Below are positions 50,064-62,587 of a DNA stretch of 64,000 bases, in pieces; position 1 is the first letter of the stretch, and each line of letters opens with the position of its first letter. The stretch comes from Thysanoteuthis rhombus. Lineage: Eukaryota; Mollusca; Cephalopoda; Oegopsida; Thysanoteuthidae. The position numbers were made by a program, and so were the translations under genes. The notes below the pieces were generated by a model. The model did no database searches, was not told where the DNA came from, and saw nothing but the letters and a program-made list of their open reading frames with translations. Location: NCBI GenBank assembly GCA_963457665.1, contig OY735201.1, positions 25,555,387 through 25,619,386 of the forward strand, given 5' to 3'.

Positions 50064-50854
50064 GAGATACACATTGGACAGGATCCATAGTAGATTTATG
50101 TTGTTTTTCTTTGTTTTTTTTTTACAAATGCACACTTGCATCAATACATAGTGTTACTGAGAGCAACTCTTGTCAAATTCTTTTTAAACCACTCTTTTTC
50201 ATCATTATTCCCATTGAGTTGCACAACATAATCTTAATATCGATATATTCTCCAGGAGATTCTCTTCGGGGTAGAACGTTTGTTTCAGATCCTTGGTATA
50301 AACACAATTTTCAAACCCAATGGATATCGGTATTAGAACAACTGCCTCGGAACAATGACTCACATGGGAAAACTGTAACCTGGTTATTTTTTTTATATCA
50401 TTTGACATTTGAAGAAATTCCAGTGACAATATTCAATGATACTTCAGGGATTTAGGGGGCCTGACTGCAAGTGAAATTGTGACCATTTGAAAAAAAAAAT
50501 ATGTAATCCATGTCCTCCTCTCACTTCCTACACTAATAGTTTTAAGTTTTTGTTAGAAAACTTCAGTCAAAACTGACAACTAGTTCGACATAAGTTTGTT
50601 AAGTTTTCAAACGACTCAGCTTAACTGCTTAGCTGACTTTGTACATGTTGAGCGTACGGAATGTGTAGAGTTAATGAGCCAAAGATTTGAACATTCACTC
50701 CAAATTATGTCTAGAAAGAAACTTTTTCTTTTTTGAAAATTCCATCACTAAATACATTCCTGGTAGGGTTGGATTTTACAACATAATTTTTCTTACAAAC
50801 TGGTCCATGTTCGTATCCGGTAAGTTTCAAACTCAATTTTGAATATTTGGATTA

Positions 50855-51000
50855 TTTTAAAGATCCATTAGAATGTTTTATTCATTGATCATCTCTTCTC
50901 CATTTTTTTCACTTGATCAACCTAACACGGCATGCTGCCAAAAGAAATAGAACACGTGACAGTTTCTTTTGAGTGTGTAGCCAAACCAGCCCTTGTTGGT
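50855..51000 (-). repeat. Family A repeat, head only
   Basis: Minus-strand head. The plus strand reads TCATTGATCATCTCTTCTCC, TTGATCAACCTAACACGGCA, TGCTGCCAAAAGAAATAGAAC, ACGTGACAGTTTCTTTTGAG and AGCCAAACCAGCC. It abuts the tRNA-like block that follows. Confidence 0.75.
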
Positions 51001-51006
51001 GATAGG

Positions 51007-51072
51007 GGCAGAGGTGGCCAAACGGCACGGGGAATGGAATCGGAAAACTGAGTTCGAACACTAGCAAGAGCA
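51007..51072 (+). repeat. tRNA-like SINE head
   Basis: AGGTGGCCAAACGGCACGG resembles a polymerase III box A, and CTGAGTTCGAACACTAGC resembles box B, spaced about 30 bp apart. No intact cloverleaf is seen, so a tRNA-derived SINE remnant is more likely than a tRNA gene. It directly follows a family A head. Confidence 0.5.
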
Positions 51073-52299
51073 GTTTGCGTTCACTTTGCACTAATCTTCC
51101 TGGAATAAGATTCACTCTTCTACCACTTTTCTCTCAGAAAATATCATGGTATTTAGACCTTTCATCCTTAGAATAAAGTGGTTCGCCTTACGAGTAGGAT
51201 TTGCACCTCAACCCTGTAAAAACGTACAATTGCAACAAACAGGATCATGATTCTCATAGATTTTTTAAAACATGGGGTCATATAAACCGAAGTTCCATCC
51301 ATATTTCAGTAAAAGTGTCAGTCGAGCATTGCACCCATATTTTAAACTAAAGTCTCCACGTTAAACACTTTTTTCTAGAAATATTCTGGGTGGTTCAGAA
51401 ATCTAATGGATTGAAAGCACCTGAAATTGAAAAGGAAACGTCTTTCAAGATATCTATTTTATGATTGTTAGATAGTATGGTACCTAACTTTTACGCTGTA
51501 CCATAATTACTAAATGTAACCCAACTTGCAAATACACGCTAATGAATACTAGATTATTTATGTCGAGTCTGGTCAAGATTTTACTGTTTCTATTCACATA
51601 AAATCAATATTCAAAGACTTTAGATGATCATAAAGATTGCTTCAATTATTTTTCATGATTCATTTTCAAGATAGATATATCTAAAATATAACTACTATCA
51701 TATAGATATAAATACAAATATAAATGCAACAAGCCTGATCGCTGAAACGTCACACTCTGCCTTCTATTCAAACTGAAGATGATGACAACAACATTGATAT
51801 GGGCTATGTAACACATGGATTCACTGACACATAAGCCTTGTCTGTTTGGGTGAGTGTATGAATTAACCGCCTAGCAATCAGTGAGTCCTGTTTTGAAATC
51901 AAACCAGAGATTTTCTTCACACATCAGTTCAGTTTGAGCTGACGGCATAAACAAACAGTACAGTGTTTACTCCCTCAAAATAGCTGAGGAATGTTCTCGT
52001 TTTAGTTTCTTGTGGGAAAACAAAGTCAATTGAAACGTTGGCTGGGATTTGAAAAAAATTGTTCTAAGATAATTCTTATCAAGTTTTGTTTAAAATAAGA
52101 AATAAGAAATACCTTACCATGTATTCTTTTGTTTTCAATTGACTTTTATGTATCTTTATGGAAAAATAATAGCAAAACATGAGTTTAATGATTGTTAAAA
52201 GAAAGTAGCCAGAAGTCGGCCAATTAGCTGCTTGTAACCCAATTTTGTAACCCTGTCTCGCATACACGATTAATGTAGCGAGATGTTCTGAAACTCTAT
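51073..52299. other. Unassigned AT-rich sequence
   Basis: The first 150 bp may be the body of the tRNA-like SINE. The rest has nothing recognised. Confidence 0.45.
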
Positions 52300-54818
52300 C
52301 ATCTACAGGCTTTTAACTTTTGTTGTTGGACAAAGACCTTCCAAGTGATTTTCCAAACCTCTGTATCATGGGCGTCTCGGAGCCAATACTTTCTGAACTT
52401 GTCTTGTTAGTTCTTCAATCTTATATTCTGCCGGCCTCGGTTACACATGTGTTCTCTGGAGATCCATGTTGTGAGTCATGATGTCTATCATTGTCTGCCA
52501 TTCTTACAACAAGACCAGCCCATTGCGATTTGGGTTTTTAAATGGATCTTATGATGAGTCTGACCTCATTTTTCTCCCTGATATACTGTGCTGTCTTGTG
52601 ATCTCTCGATGTGGTTCAGCGTGATTCTTCCACGTGCACACTGCTAGCTTCTCAGTTTGCAGGTCAGTCTTTTGGTCAGGTTCCGTGTTCTGGTCCACTG
52701 ATGACTATCAGGATAATGCAAAGTTGTAAACCCCTTCTTTTTAGGACTCATGGGATCCTCTTGTTCTAAGCGGTTGAGCTTGTTCTACCGAAGACTTGCC
52801 ATCCTGGAGTGATTCTTTGCTCAATTCCCTCTCTTTTAACGGATCACGTTGTGATTCAATGTCCAGGGTAGATGTAGTCTACTTTGTCAAGTTCAGCGTC
52901 TTCAATTTTATCTTTGTGTTCTCATTTCTGACGTGATTATTTCACATGACTTTTGTTTTGCAGAAGTCCATGTATAGGTTGACTTCCTTGCTTTTTTCAC
53001 CCAGTTTATCTCGCATTTGTTAGAAGTCGTCGAGGTTTTCTGCAAAAGGTCTCGACGCAGGTTGTGAAGAAATTCGTTGAGATGGTATAACTTCATTGTG
53101 CCCCTTTTTTGTGCTGAAAAGGCTCCAAATCTTTATGTAGTCTAAAAAATGAACTGTTTTGATTGTATATGTTGCAGTACTTTTATGTATACGGGGTCCA
53201 CACCTTGTTGAATGATAGTCTCGATGACTACAGGAATTTCTACAAGATCGAAGGCCTTCTCAAAGTCGATAAATGCTACAGAATTTTGTATTCTGCCGCT
53301 TTTTCTTTTTGGCTATCGAATAGAGATGATCAAGTCTTATAAAGCCAGCTTGCTTCTATGGTTGGTTTTCATCTAGCGTTTTGCTGATTCTGTTGTGAAA
53401 AGTTTGCAGGTGCAGTTGAGTAGACTTATTGGTCTGTAGTTGCTGAAGCTTTGGGTTTTTTTACCTTTATATAAAAGCATTGTGATTACAGTGTTCCAAT
53501 CTTCCTGGATGTTTTTGAATATTTAGTTCCCTATTGATGAATTTACCAATTTTTTTTTTGAGTCAGTATATGATGATGCTATCTAGTCTAGGGGCCGTTT
53601 CATTCTGCATGATAGCTTGTTTCAACTCCCATGATGTAACCTTTGGAAATTCTCGCACGGATGCTCACTTCTGTTTTCTTGCTTTGTTGTCCTTTCCTGG
53701 GCGAATAGGGCTCTGGTAGAATTATGGGACATGTTTGACAATCCTGTCTCTGTCTGTTATTAGGTCTCTATTTTCCTCGAGTATACAAGTTATTTACTCC
53801 AGTACTGCGCTGCTTGAAGCTTTGTTTATAGCTTTGGAGCCCCTACATTTTTCGAGGATTATTTCGATGATTGCTATCATGTATATTCTTTCGACTTCCC
53901 TTCATTTCTTTTGGATTGTTTTCTTCTGTTCAGTAGCTTCAATTCCCCCGGTTGTCGTCAATCGTTTGATATTTCCGCGATTTTCCATGAGTTTCTTGGT
54001 TTCATCTCATATTTCATTCATTGTTTGTGTGCTTTTTAGTTTGAATTTAGTAGCGACTTCAATTAGAGAGACCCTTATTTTGCTGTTGCATTCGTCGATG
54101 TTGGCACCATTCTTCTTTGGTTTAGTAGGAATTTTACATTTTTTTTCAATGAGAGCTTGAACGATTGAGTGCTCTCTTTTGGTACGTTTAACAGTTGCAG
54201 TTTGATGAAAAACATTTTTCTGCCTTTTCCATTGGTGTTAATCATCATCTTACATCTTATCATCCTGTATTTGCTTTGTATATTGACTTTAATTATGACT
54301 TGAATATTTTGATGATGTAGTTTGTATCCCCTAGGATGTAGTCTATTCCATTTTTGTTTTCATGATTGGGGCATTTCCATGTCCATTCTTCATTAAGTTT
54401 CCTTTTGAAGAAGATGTACATCTTGCAATTGCAAAATTTACAAGGTCTTTACCTCTCTTGTTCTGTACTTCATATCCCAACTCGCCGAACTAACGTTCAT
54501 TTCCTTGTCTTACCTGAGCGTTGAAGTTTCCCATGATGACATTGAAGTATTTTCAGATATTTTGGAGGAGAGTGTTCAAGTTATCATGGAAGATTCCTCT
54601 GCAGTTGATTGTGAAGCGGGAGCATAGACTTGGATCGTATTTAGTTTGCACCCCTTTGAGAGTTATTCATTGACACTGGCGATATGGTCAGAGATAGTTT
54701 TGATGCCTACTGCGTTGTCTTTGAGTTCCTCGTTGATGAGAGAGTCTACTCTGCTTCATTTTACTATTTCCTTTCTGTTGTTGTAAAGAAAGTGCTTGCT
54801 CATTAGTTTAATTAGTAT
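52300..54818 (-). mobile_element. RTE copy 3, long decayed relic truncated in the endonuclease
   Basis: Matches copy 1 base by base with many changes, from the 3' terminus (CTTTTAACTTTTGTTGTTGG on the plus strand) through RT and linker to the endonuclease region that ends near 54818. A short minus-strand frame at 54075-54263 reads KLQLLNVPKESTQSFKL, against KLQPLNIPKEHVQSFKL in copy 1. Only a vestige of the (GAT)n tail remains (ATCATC). No frame is open for long, so it is much older than copy 1. The 5' end is lost, as expected of incomplete reverse transcription. Confidence 0.88.
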
Positions 54819-56189
54819 TCAAATGGGATAATTTTTTGCTTAAATGGGTTTGAAATGAGTTTCTCTATATGATGTGTCAAGCTACCATTTTTAAACCGTA
54901 AGCAAGAGAAACTGAAAATTACTCCTGGGAAAACATTATAATTCTCAAGCAACTGTAGAGAATTATACTTGTCACTTATGTAGTAGGCTTACAAGAATGG
55001 ACAATCGATTGGTTGAGATCCCCTCTTTCGAATTTCATTAGTGTCATTAAGCTCCAAAAAGCATGACTAATAGCTGGGCTTGATTGGGTCATGTCAATTT
55101 TCCAAACCTTAATGAATCTTCAAAATACATCTTATAAAATGTCAAAAAAAAAACAAAACAAAAGTAAACAGAAAAACAACAAAAAACAAATATACATCCC
55201 TCTATCTTTAATAGTTCCTGATTTGATGAGAAACTTTGCTTCCTACTCGGTTGCAATTAACCTCAAGTTAATCGGGAAGATTTTATGAATGAATGATGCA
55301 TTGCGAATTCCTTTATTATATCAAAAAAGCCTAGAGGTCATGGCGTACATTCACTTGTTGTTTTCTTGTGTGAATATCTGGCAAAGCCCAGTGTTATTAT
55401 TTCTATTTCCACATCTGCAAGTCGAATAAAATCTAAAAGCATCTCAAAATACCTAGATACATCCAAATTCTCTAGATATACATCTAAAATTTGTAAAATA
55501 TATTATGTATCATTATAATATTAGATACAAATTCAATCATCACCATAGTATCAGAAGTATTTGTTTTTATTTCATTGAAGATCATATGAATGTCTAGACA
55601 CAAACGAAAATAAGATGTCCAACATTTCAGTATGTCAGTCAAAGATGGCATACAGCTGCTAGAGATGCAAGAGCGTCTAAAAAAAGATCAAACATATAAA
55701 TTGAAATATACTTTACCCTAACATCTAACATAAAAATTCCCTCAGCTGAAAAACAAATTATCTCGGAAGGATGCAATCAATTTCATGTTTGAAAAAATAA
55801 AATGGAATTTTTTTTCCTCAGATACATTAAATTGAAAAACAAACATCAGTTCGTATTCTGAAACGATCAGCTCACATAAAAAAGTGCTGTTCCCCAGATG
55901 AATTATTTCATAAATAAACATGGCGCCCGTCATGCAAGCTTCTAATTCAAAAATGAGAGGGAAAAGCGGAAAATGTCACCCACCCATGCACATATAGGTA
56001 TATCTCCAGTACTTGTTTTCAAGTGCGAAAATACGTTTTATCTACTTGCCGATGTGCATAATTTTGTGCAAGTGTGAATTGCTTTCACTTAAACAGTGCG
56101 TAATCTGCTTGATATTCATATCTAAGAGGTAGACATCTATTTGCATATGTGTCAACATATACCTTTATAGGTTAACATTAAAAGAAAAA
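54819..56189. other. Unassigned AT-rich sequence
   Basis: Words like AGATACATC and CATCTAAAA recur near 55440-55520. No gene. Confidence 0.45.
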
Positions 56190-56580
56190 AATGACAGGTC
56201 TGGTTAGTCATTTGATAGAAACCATTATATGTCATATGTACAGTTGCAGCATGCCGTGTTGGAATAGATCAATTAAAAAAATGGGAAAAGGGAAAATCTT
56301 GGCAATAATCCTAAATTGAAAAAAGAGGCTAACGGGAATGGAGATATCAGTTTACAAAAATCCACATTGCAAATTGAACACTCAAACAAAACTCTTATTC
56401 GGAGGGACATTTTGGAAAATAACAAAACCCGACTTTTTGGTAGACATAATGAAAAGTAAAAGTTCTTGATTTTTCAGCTCTCTGGCTATATTTGATGAGG
56501 TCTGCTAAACCAGCTTAAAAACTGAAAGGAACGTACGCTGACACTTTTGGTGAAACATTTGATTGGTGGTTTCTAATAAA
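56190..56580 (+). repeat. Family A repeat
   Basis: Plus-strand copy: GACAGGTCTGGTTAGTCATT, TTGCAGCATGCCGTGTTGGA, ATAGATCAATTAAAAAAATG, CCACATTGCAAATTGAACAC, TCAGCTCTCTGGCTATATTT and a weak terminus CTGACACTTTTGGTGAAACA. Confidence 0.78.
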
Positions 56581-56649
56581 AGATGGAGGCATACACAAAT
56601 AAATGTGATAAATACATAAAATGCATACTCATCGATATACACAATCATG

Positions 56650-56666
56650 CACACACATACACACAC

Positions 56667-56732
<66 letters not shown>
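56650..56732. repeat. (CA)n(TA)n microsatellite
   Basis: CA units, then TA ending exactly where the CTAGCTGAGG repeat begins. Confidence 0.96.
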
Positions 56733-56733
<1 letters not shown>

Positions 56734-57339
56734 TAGCTGAGGTATGCAGCGTTGCCTGGGAAGCAAATTGTATTTTATAGAGATGTCGTAAAAATTCCAG
56801 CAAGAATACGCCCTATCGAAACCTCAAAGATTATTCATTCTGGAAACTGATGATATATTCGATCACTCCTAGCATCAACGGTTCAAAGAGGAGAATCCTA
56901 TTTGAATTGCACTCCGGTCTAATGGCTGTGTTTGGATTTATATTAGGATCATTCAAGGTAAGGTTATTTTTTGGCTCTGAGGAAACATGTTTTATTGTCA
57001 GTTTAATGTTATATTCCCTAGCAAAATCTATTTAACTGGCATAGGCGCTGCGAAAGAGAAATTCACGTTCACAGTCACCTATGACGAATGGAAAGTAAGG
57101 GTGCAGTTTAGCATTATAGCAACACTATAGATAGAACAATCTTAAAATATGTTTTCTTCAAAACGGACAGATTTCCTTGAGATTTTAAAGTCTAATAGAC
57201 TAAAAACATTTTGAATAGAAAGAAAGAAAGTGAAATCTTCCCTATCGGGTTTGAACTCGGTTCTCAGTTGTATTAATAAGTTTCTAAACACTGATGTTGC
57301 TCTAACTGATATCTGTAGCAATGAAATAGTTTCTCACGT

Positions 57340-57537
57340 CTAAGTAAGTGCATACAGGGACCAAATAGAATTTGACAGTTTGTTTCTGGGAAAGAAAATT
57401 GGCCTTGAAATGTATGTTGTAGGTGAATGGTGATTTGATGAATTCAGATACCCCTTGTTTCCCATATATGGCCTCTCCTCAGTTGGGCTAGCGCATATGC
57501 CAAGGCAAACCGTGCATGCCAGAAGCAAAATCCACAT
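57340..57537 (-). CDS. Short ORF with signal-peptide-like start, function unknown
   Basis: Sixty-five codons from ATG to TAG. The first 16 residues (MWILLLACTVCLGICA) form a hydrophobic core followed by small residues, as in a secretory signal, with a plausible cleavage before SPTEERPYMG. The rest is polar with few charges and has no dibasic processing site. The start context is weak (TGG before ATG) and a second ATG lies four bases upstream in another frame. It lies between diverged copies of a dispersed repeat, which argues against a gene. I do not recognise a family. It could be chance or the first exon of a small secreted peptide gene. Confidence 0.22.
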   Translation of the reverse strand: MWILLLACTVCLGICASPTEERPYMGNKGYLNSSNHHSPTTYISRPIFFPRNKLSNSIWSLYALT

Positions 57538-57547
57538 CCATGCTCAC

Positions 57548-57581
57548 CCTTGACTAATAAAAACTACGTTTGTAGTCAAGG
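57548..57581. other. Perfect 9-bp inverted repeat
   Basis: CCTTGACTA and TAGTCAAGG separated by 16 bases, just upstream of the short ORF on the minus strand. Confidence 0.65.
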
Positions 57582-58304
57582 ATTATAGCTAATTAGTAAA
57601 TAGGAATCCCCTTATAAAACGTTGAAATATTTCGTTTCACAATTTTCTCTCTAAGATACATTAAAGCAAGTGAAAAAAAAACGAACTTCAATACTTTATG
57701 AAATGTAGACACAGCAATAAATGCTCCAGTACTAACAAAAACAAATCCTGAATCGCAGTTTTCCATATTAGAATGGAAAGCGAGGGTCAAATTTAGTATC
57801 ATAATTACATTCTAAATCCTAGAAGATGTTTTTTGCAGTTTTCCAAATAGGAATGGAGTTTAAGGGTCCAATTCATTATCATTTTTACATTGTTGATACT
57901 CCTCTCCCAAAACCTGGAGAAATATCTTATCAAAACGGACAAATTCCTTTGAGTTTTCAAGGAAAAACAGCTTGAAAGCGTAAGGAATTGGAAAGGTGGA
58001 AATTTTCTTCCGTCAGAGTTTGAAGATGGTCCGCCGATTCTATTTCTCTAAACGCTAAACATACAGCTATTGAGACACCGTGTCTTGGGAACTCAGAATT
58101 ATCGTCCAAAAGATTTTTTTTTAAATATAACATCGGCCCCTCACATGTGAATAGGTTTAAACGAATGATGAAAACACTCCCTTCAGATTATGTGTATTCT
58201 CATTTTATGAACCTTAAGTCAAATAGTTTTTTTTGGGTGGGGGGAATCCAAGATAACAAATGCATGAACAAAACATATACGGACTTATTTCTGAGAGTAT
58301 GAAC

Positions 58305-58700
58305 GCCTTCTTTGTCTGACGTTCTTGAAACATGACCGACCCCTTGCCATTTCAGTTTCCAACGAATCCTATAATATCCCTGACTCCTAATATTCGCATA
58401 ATACATCGTTCTGTCTTGTGACCTCTCTGTGTTGCGCATAATTCTTTTTTGCGTCGTTTCAAGTTTGAAGGGCAATCTTCTGGAGAGGTTCCATGTTTCA
58501 GCTCCACAGGTGACTATCGGGTGGATCCATTAGTTGTATACTCCTCTACAGAAAGCTTGCCAACCTTGAGAAATTACTTGATTCATTTCTACTGTGTATT
58601 TCATGGATATTCGTTGTCTTAGGTAGATGTAGTTTTTTTTTTCAGCTCAGCGTCTTCGATTTTGATTGTTGTGTCTTTGTCTTCAACATGTTTGTTATAC
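58305..58700 (-). mobile_element. RTE copy 4, C-terminal RT fragment
   Basis: Homologous to about 17690-18140 of copy 1. A minus-strand frame (58200-58475) contains RIMRNTERSQDRTMYYANIR and KLKWQGVGHVSRTSD, matching the RIMLGLTWRD and GHVARIADNRW parts of the C-terminal domain. The plus strand keeps GGTTCCATGTTTCAGCTCCA almost unchanged. Both ends of the element are missing, so it is a degraded internal fragment. Confidence 0.82.
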
Positions 58701-59503
58701 AAGACATTTGTGTGTCGAAAACCTCGCTTAATTCACTTCTCTCGTCGTCCACTGAGCTGTGCGCGCCATTGTTGTTTGCATACTTGTAGCGTGCGTTGTT
58801 CTGAGCACAAGAGACAGTTGTCATGCAATTGGAAATACATCAATTACAGCAGAAGTAGAATGCATGAATGATGAATTGAAAAACCCGAACGAGAAACAAG
58901 GAGAGAAAATGGCGGAAGGGAAAAGCAGATTGGCGGGTAGGGGAGATAACCGCGTCAATTATTGCTGGGCGTTTGGTTCTTGTCTCTTATGAGCAAATCC
59001 ACACAAACAAGCTGTGTATCCGTGGCAACTGCTCGCCGATGTTTTCTTTTAAGACATTCCAAGAGGGACAGAATTCGGACAAGTATGTTGATTGATAGCG
59101 CGTGCGCACGCATACACACTCACACACATATTTGCAAATAGGTACTGCCAAAAAATTTTACCATGGAGAAAATACTAACACTTAGTTCCAATTATCTCGT
59201 GAAGAGTACTGGTAGTATAGAGTAGTGGCAAAAGTCTATATCACCGTGGTTTTGCACGCTTTCTTTCTAAATGGACTGAACATTTTGGTTGCAATAGAGA
59301 CATATTGGAGTGAACCTTATCAATGTGGTTTAAGTGTAAAGTACACATTGAATGTATAATACTAACTATGATTTACGAGTGTACAACACAGAGATTGACA
59401 GAACAAGCTGAGAACTAACAGGATCACAGAAAAGAGTTACGGAAAGAGTATGCTAATGATTACTGAAAAAGATAACTAGAAATCATCATGCATCAGAGGA
59501 AAA

Positions 59504-59504
<1 letters not shown>
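58701..59504. other. Unassigned, partly less AT-rich sequence
   Basis: 58740-58990 is less AT-rich. A frame here looks like a secreted peptide but opens on GTG, so it is not called. Confidence 0.4.
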
Positions 59505-59580
<76 letters not shown>

Positions 59581-59610
59581 GTATGTGTGTGTGTATATGT
59601 GTGAGAGAGA
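59505..59610. repeat. (TA)n(GT)n(GA)n microsatellite
   Basis: About 75 bp of TA, short GT and GA units after it. Confidence 0.95.
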
Positions 59611-59739
59611 GTGATACAAACATTTTTCATACATTAATTAATAATTCTATTTGATTTGATAAACATTGAACACTGTGAAACAGGAAAAACAACGTTTTAG
59701 TTCCTTTTTATATCTTTACATTCTGTGGAAGTATTACGA

Positions 59740-59742
<3 letters not shown>

Positions 59743-59798
<56 letters not shown>

Positions 59799-59815
59799 AT
59801 GTGTATGTATGTGTT
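59743..59815. repeat. (TA)n(GT)n microsatellite
   Basis: TA then GT and GTAT units. Confidence 0.96.
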
Positions 59816-59900
59816 TTTTTCTGGGTTGAATGATACTTTTATCGTGTAATAACGGGGTATCACTTCAAATAAGAGTTATAATACAATATTACAATATATA

Positions 59901-59902
59901 GA

Positions 59903-59938
<36 letters not shown>
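59901..59938. repeat. (GA)n microsatellite
   Basis: GA run with one GAAA break at the start. Confidence 0.94.
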
Positions 59939-59942
<4 letters not shown>

Positions 59943-62484
59943 GGAAAGGTTGACAATATAGAAACTTCAGAATATTGATTACATTTCAATTTAATTCATT
60001 ACATAGTGTAATAGCTCACGTACGTTCCATCCTTTCCAGGTTTTTGTCAGAGCTATGAAAGCAAAAGTTGGTTTTAAAGAAATGGTAAGAATGATAGGAA
60101 TGTTCGGACAGTAGTTGGGGTAGAGAAATTACTGGGTATTGGTGGTGATGGGGGGGGGGTAATAGGGCGTATTAGATTGGAGGGTGTTTTCTGATATGTA
60201 TTTATGTCTGGTTGTAGATAAGCGGATGCCTATTCTAAAACATAAGATTGCTTTTAGGATAAAATGAGAGGGTCCTGATGATGCGCTTGGGAAATCATTT
60301 TTTCGAAAGGGTATATAAAATCTGCAAATAAGAAGAAAAAAGTGTTCAGAAATCATATTTGATAGGAAGAAAGGGTTAGCTGGTATCAAATGTGTTACAG
60401 TCATTGCTATGTGGTGTTATTTTATGTTGTTTTAAAATCAATTTTGCCAGTAGAGGAGATTGGAAAAAACCTTGGCGTTGAATGATCGTGTTGCTGACCG
60501 ATATGAAGGCAGAATCAATGCACCTCCACTTTTTTTTAGATGTGTTCATGTTTGATCATTTGTGCTATTCATTTTTTTCAAGATTGTGGTGCAAAAGATT
60601 TTGATATTAAACCCATGTGAGAAGTTGATTATCCATAGTTAAGGCCCTTTGGTGTTCGTAGATTCGTTCTTTTCCACAATATTCGCTGGGGTCTACATTT
60701 GTTCTCCTTAAAGTTATATATACATACATATATATATTCACCAGATTTATATATCATTTTGTTAATCGTAAGTTGGTATATATTCCGAATGAGACAAAAT
60801 TTGGACATGTTTGGTGATCGATAGAAAATGCAAACACAGACGAATTTACGTACATTTCGGTACTTATTGATGCTCATGCTAAGAACCATACAAATAATAT
60901 AACCGTGAAAAAAAAAAAAGACTTAGCATTACACTTAGTATTCACTATCCTACAAAGCTTACCCATACAATCTACCTAGTCACAAATAGTAGGCACAGAA
61001 TTGTTACGGCATTAGTCTTTCTCGAATTAGATTTGTTTTTTGATAGCAGTCTGTATAAACATACTTATATACATACTCATGCAACTACGTATGCATATGT
61101 TAGTGTGTGTATTTTCATACACATATTATGTTGTATTTAAGCATCTCAACAAACAAAATGTAAACTCTGATGAAAAGTGTGGTAACATTTTGGTTTATAC
61201 TTTTATAGTTAAATATCTCATGAAAAATTATAACACATATTTCATAATTGCTTTTAAAGTATATTTTTGCCTTTTTTAATCACATCGATAGAGCTTTTCT
61301 ATCCGTTTGTCGTTCAATTAATTTACGGGAATTTGCAAAACATTACTTCAGGTGAGACTTAAACTCTTATCCCATACTTTTAACTATCGATCAGATTGTA
61401 CACTGCCCGAAGGCAAAGATTTGATCGAATTTCCATTGCCCTAGAATAATTATGTCGATCTAAATTTACTATAGTCTGAGGCTCTTTAAGTTTTTTTTCA
61501 GGCAACTCCAATGGTCGATACTAATTGCAATGCTAAGGTATCAAATTTTCTTTACCCTAGAGCTGAGTGATTCAGTGGCACAGCCCTGTTAATTTCATAT
61601 AGTCTGGAGTATTTCATCCCCTATAATGAAATCAAAGAGGCCAAGGTAGATTTACTGAAAATAATGAAAGGGAAAAGTTCCTAGGAAGTGCTCAGGTATG
61701 TGCTATAAGGTCAAATCGTCTCCGATTCGGAGGAGAGAAAAAAATAGGCATAATCTCAAGTTAATGACAAAAAAAATGCGTCTTCAAGCTCAATCTCTAT
61801 AGTTCAGCATTTTCCATGAAATGATGTTGGTCAGGTTGCAAGTTTCTCAGATTAAAAATGTTCAAATTGAATCAGTCATGAACTGATTCTCTCTTTACAG
61901 TCATCATTAAATCAAGATTACGAGCTCCGTGCCGAAAGTATTGATTACTTAGATTTGAACGAAAATTAGCTGTACTTCCTAAATACTCCCTTTAGAACTA
62001 CGCATATATATCACATCGTCCTTTACACCTTCCAAATGTTTGTAAAATCCTATTCCAGGATTTCCATCAGTTGCCTGGTTACATTATCCATAAGCTCAGC
62101 CATGGTCTAATTTTTTGGGGGGTGGGGGTGGGGAGGGGCAATGCAGAAATTATAGCCAAGCAAAGTAGATGATATACCTAAATACTCAGCATGGGCGTAA
62201 AGAATGATTCAGTCACCACACAGTGGACATGCTCACTCAATAGAGTGTCTCTGACAAGTGAATAACTCCAGGGGAAACAGTATATCTTCCACCTGCACAC
62301 AAAGCGAGATTTTCTTGATTGGTTGCCAAGTTAAATCAATGGTGCAAAGCCGCTTTAAATATATTCAAAATGGCAAGATACTTTCTGGGCAGCCCACGTA
62401 TGTCCGTTGTTTAAAAATACTAGTATGTATCCTAGGTGATTTTGTAATAGACAATCGAAATAAGTTAGTTTTTATTAAAAGCCA
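59939..62484. other. Unassigned AT-rich sequence
   Basis: Short frames only. A G-run lies at 60151-60159 and a GGGGTGGGG stretch near 62117-62140. No repeat family recognised. Confidence 0.45.
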
Positions 62485-62549
62485 CCAACCAATTATTTTT
62501 ACTAGAAACTGTCAACGAATTCTTTCAGTTTTCAAGTTAGTCTATCTAA

Positions 62550-62587
<38 letters not shown>

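Larger units (their letters stand above)
56732..58100 (+). repeat. Dispersed repeat beginning CTAGCTGAGGTATGCAGCG
   Basis: It starts directly after a (TA)n array with CTAGCTGAGGTATGCAGCGTT, reminiscent of a common repeat in octopus-type genomes. Internal direct copies lie near 57080 (ACGAATGGAAAGTAAGGGTG, then AAACGGACAGATTTCCTTGA) and near 57770 (AGAATGGAAAGCGAGGGTC, AATAGGAATGGAGTTTAAGG, then AAACGGACAAATTCCTTTGA). It holds the short ORF at 57340-57537. Limits are approximate. Confidence 0.5.

Noticed and set aside
50111..50455. A 114-codon plus-strand frame
   Set aside because: No recognised family, no splice signals, and it begins in a T-rich stretch beside a TA array.
58759..58992. A 77-codon frame resembling a secreted peptide (hydrophobic start, later Cys and Lys-rich)
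   Set aside because: The apparent Met is a GTG codon (58759-58761), unlikely as a start in an animal gene; no upstream ATG or splice acceptor was found in frame.
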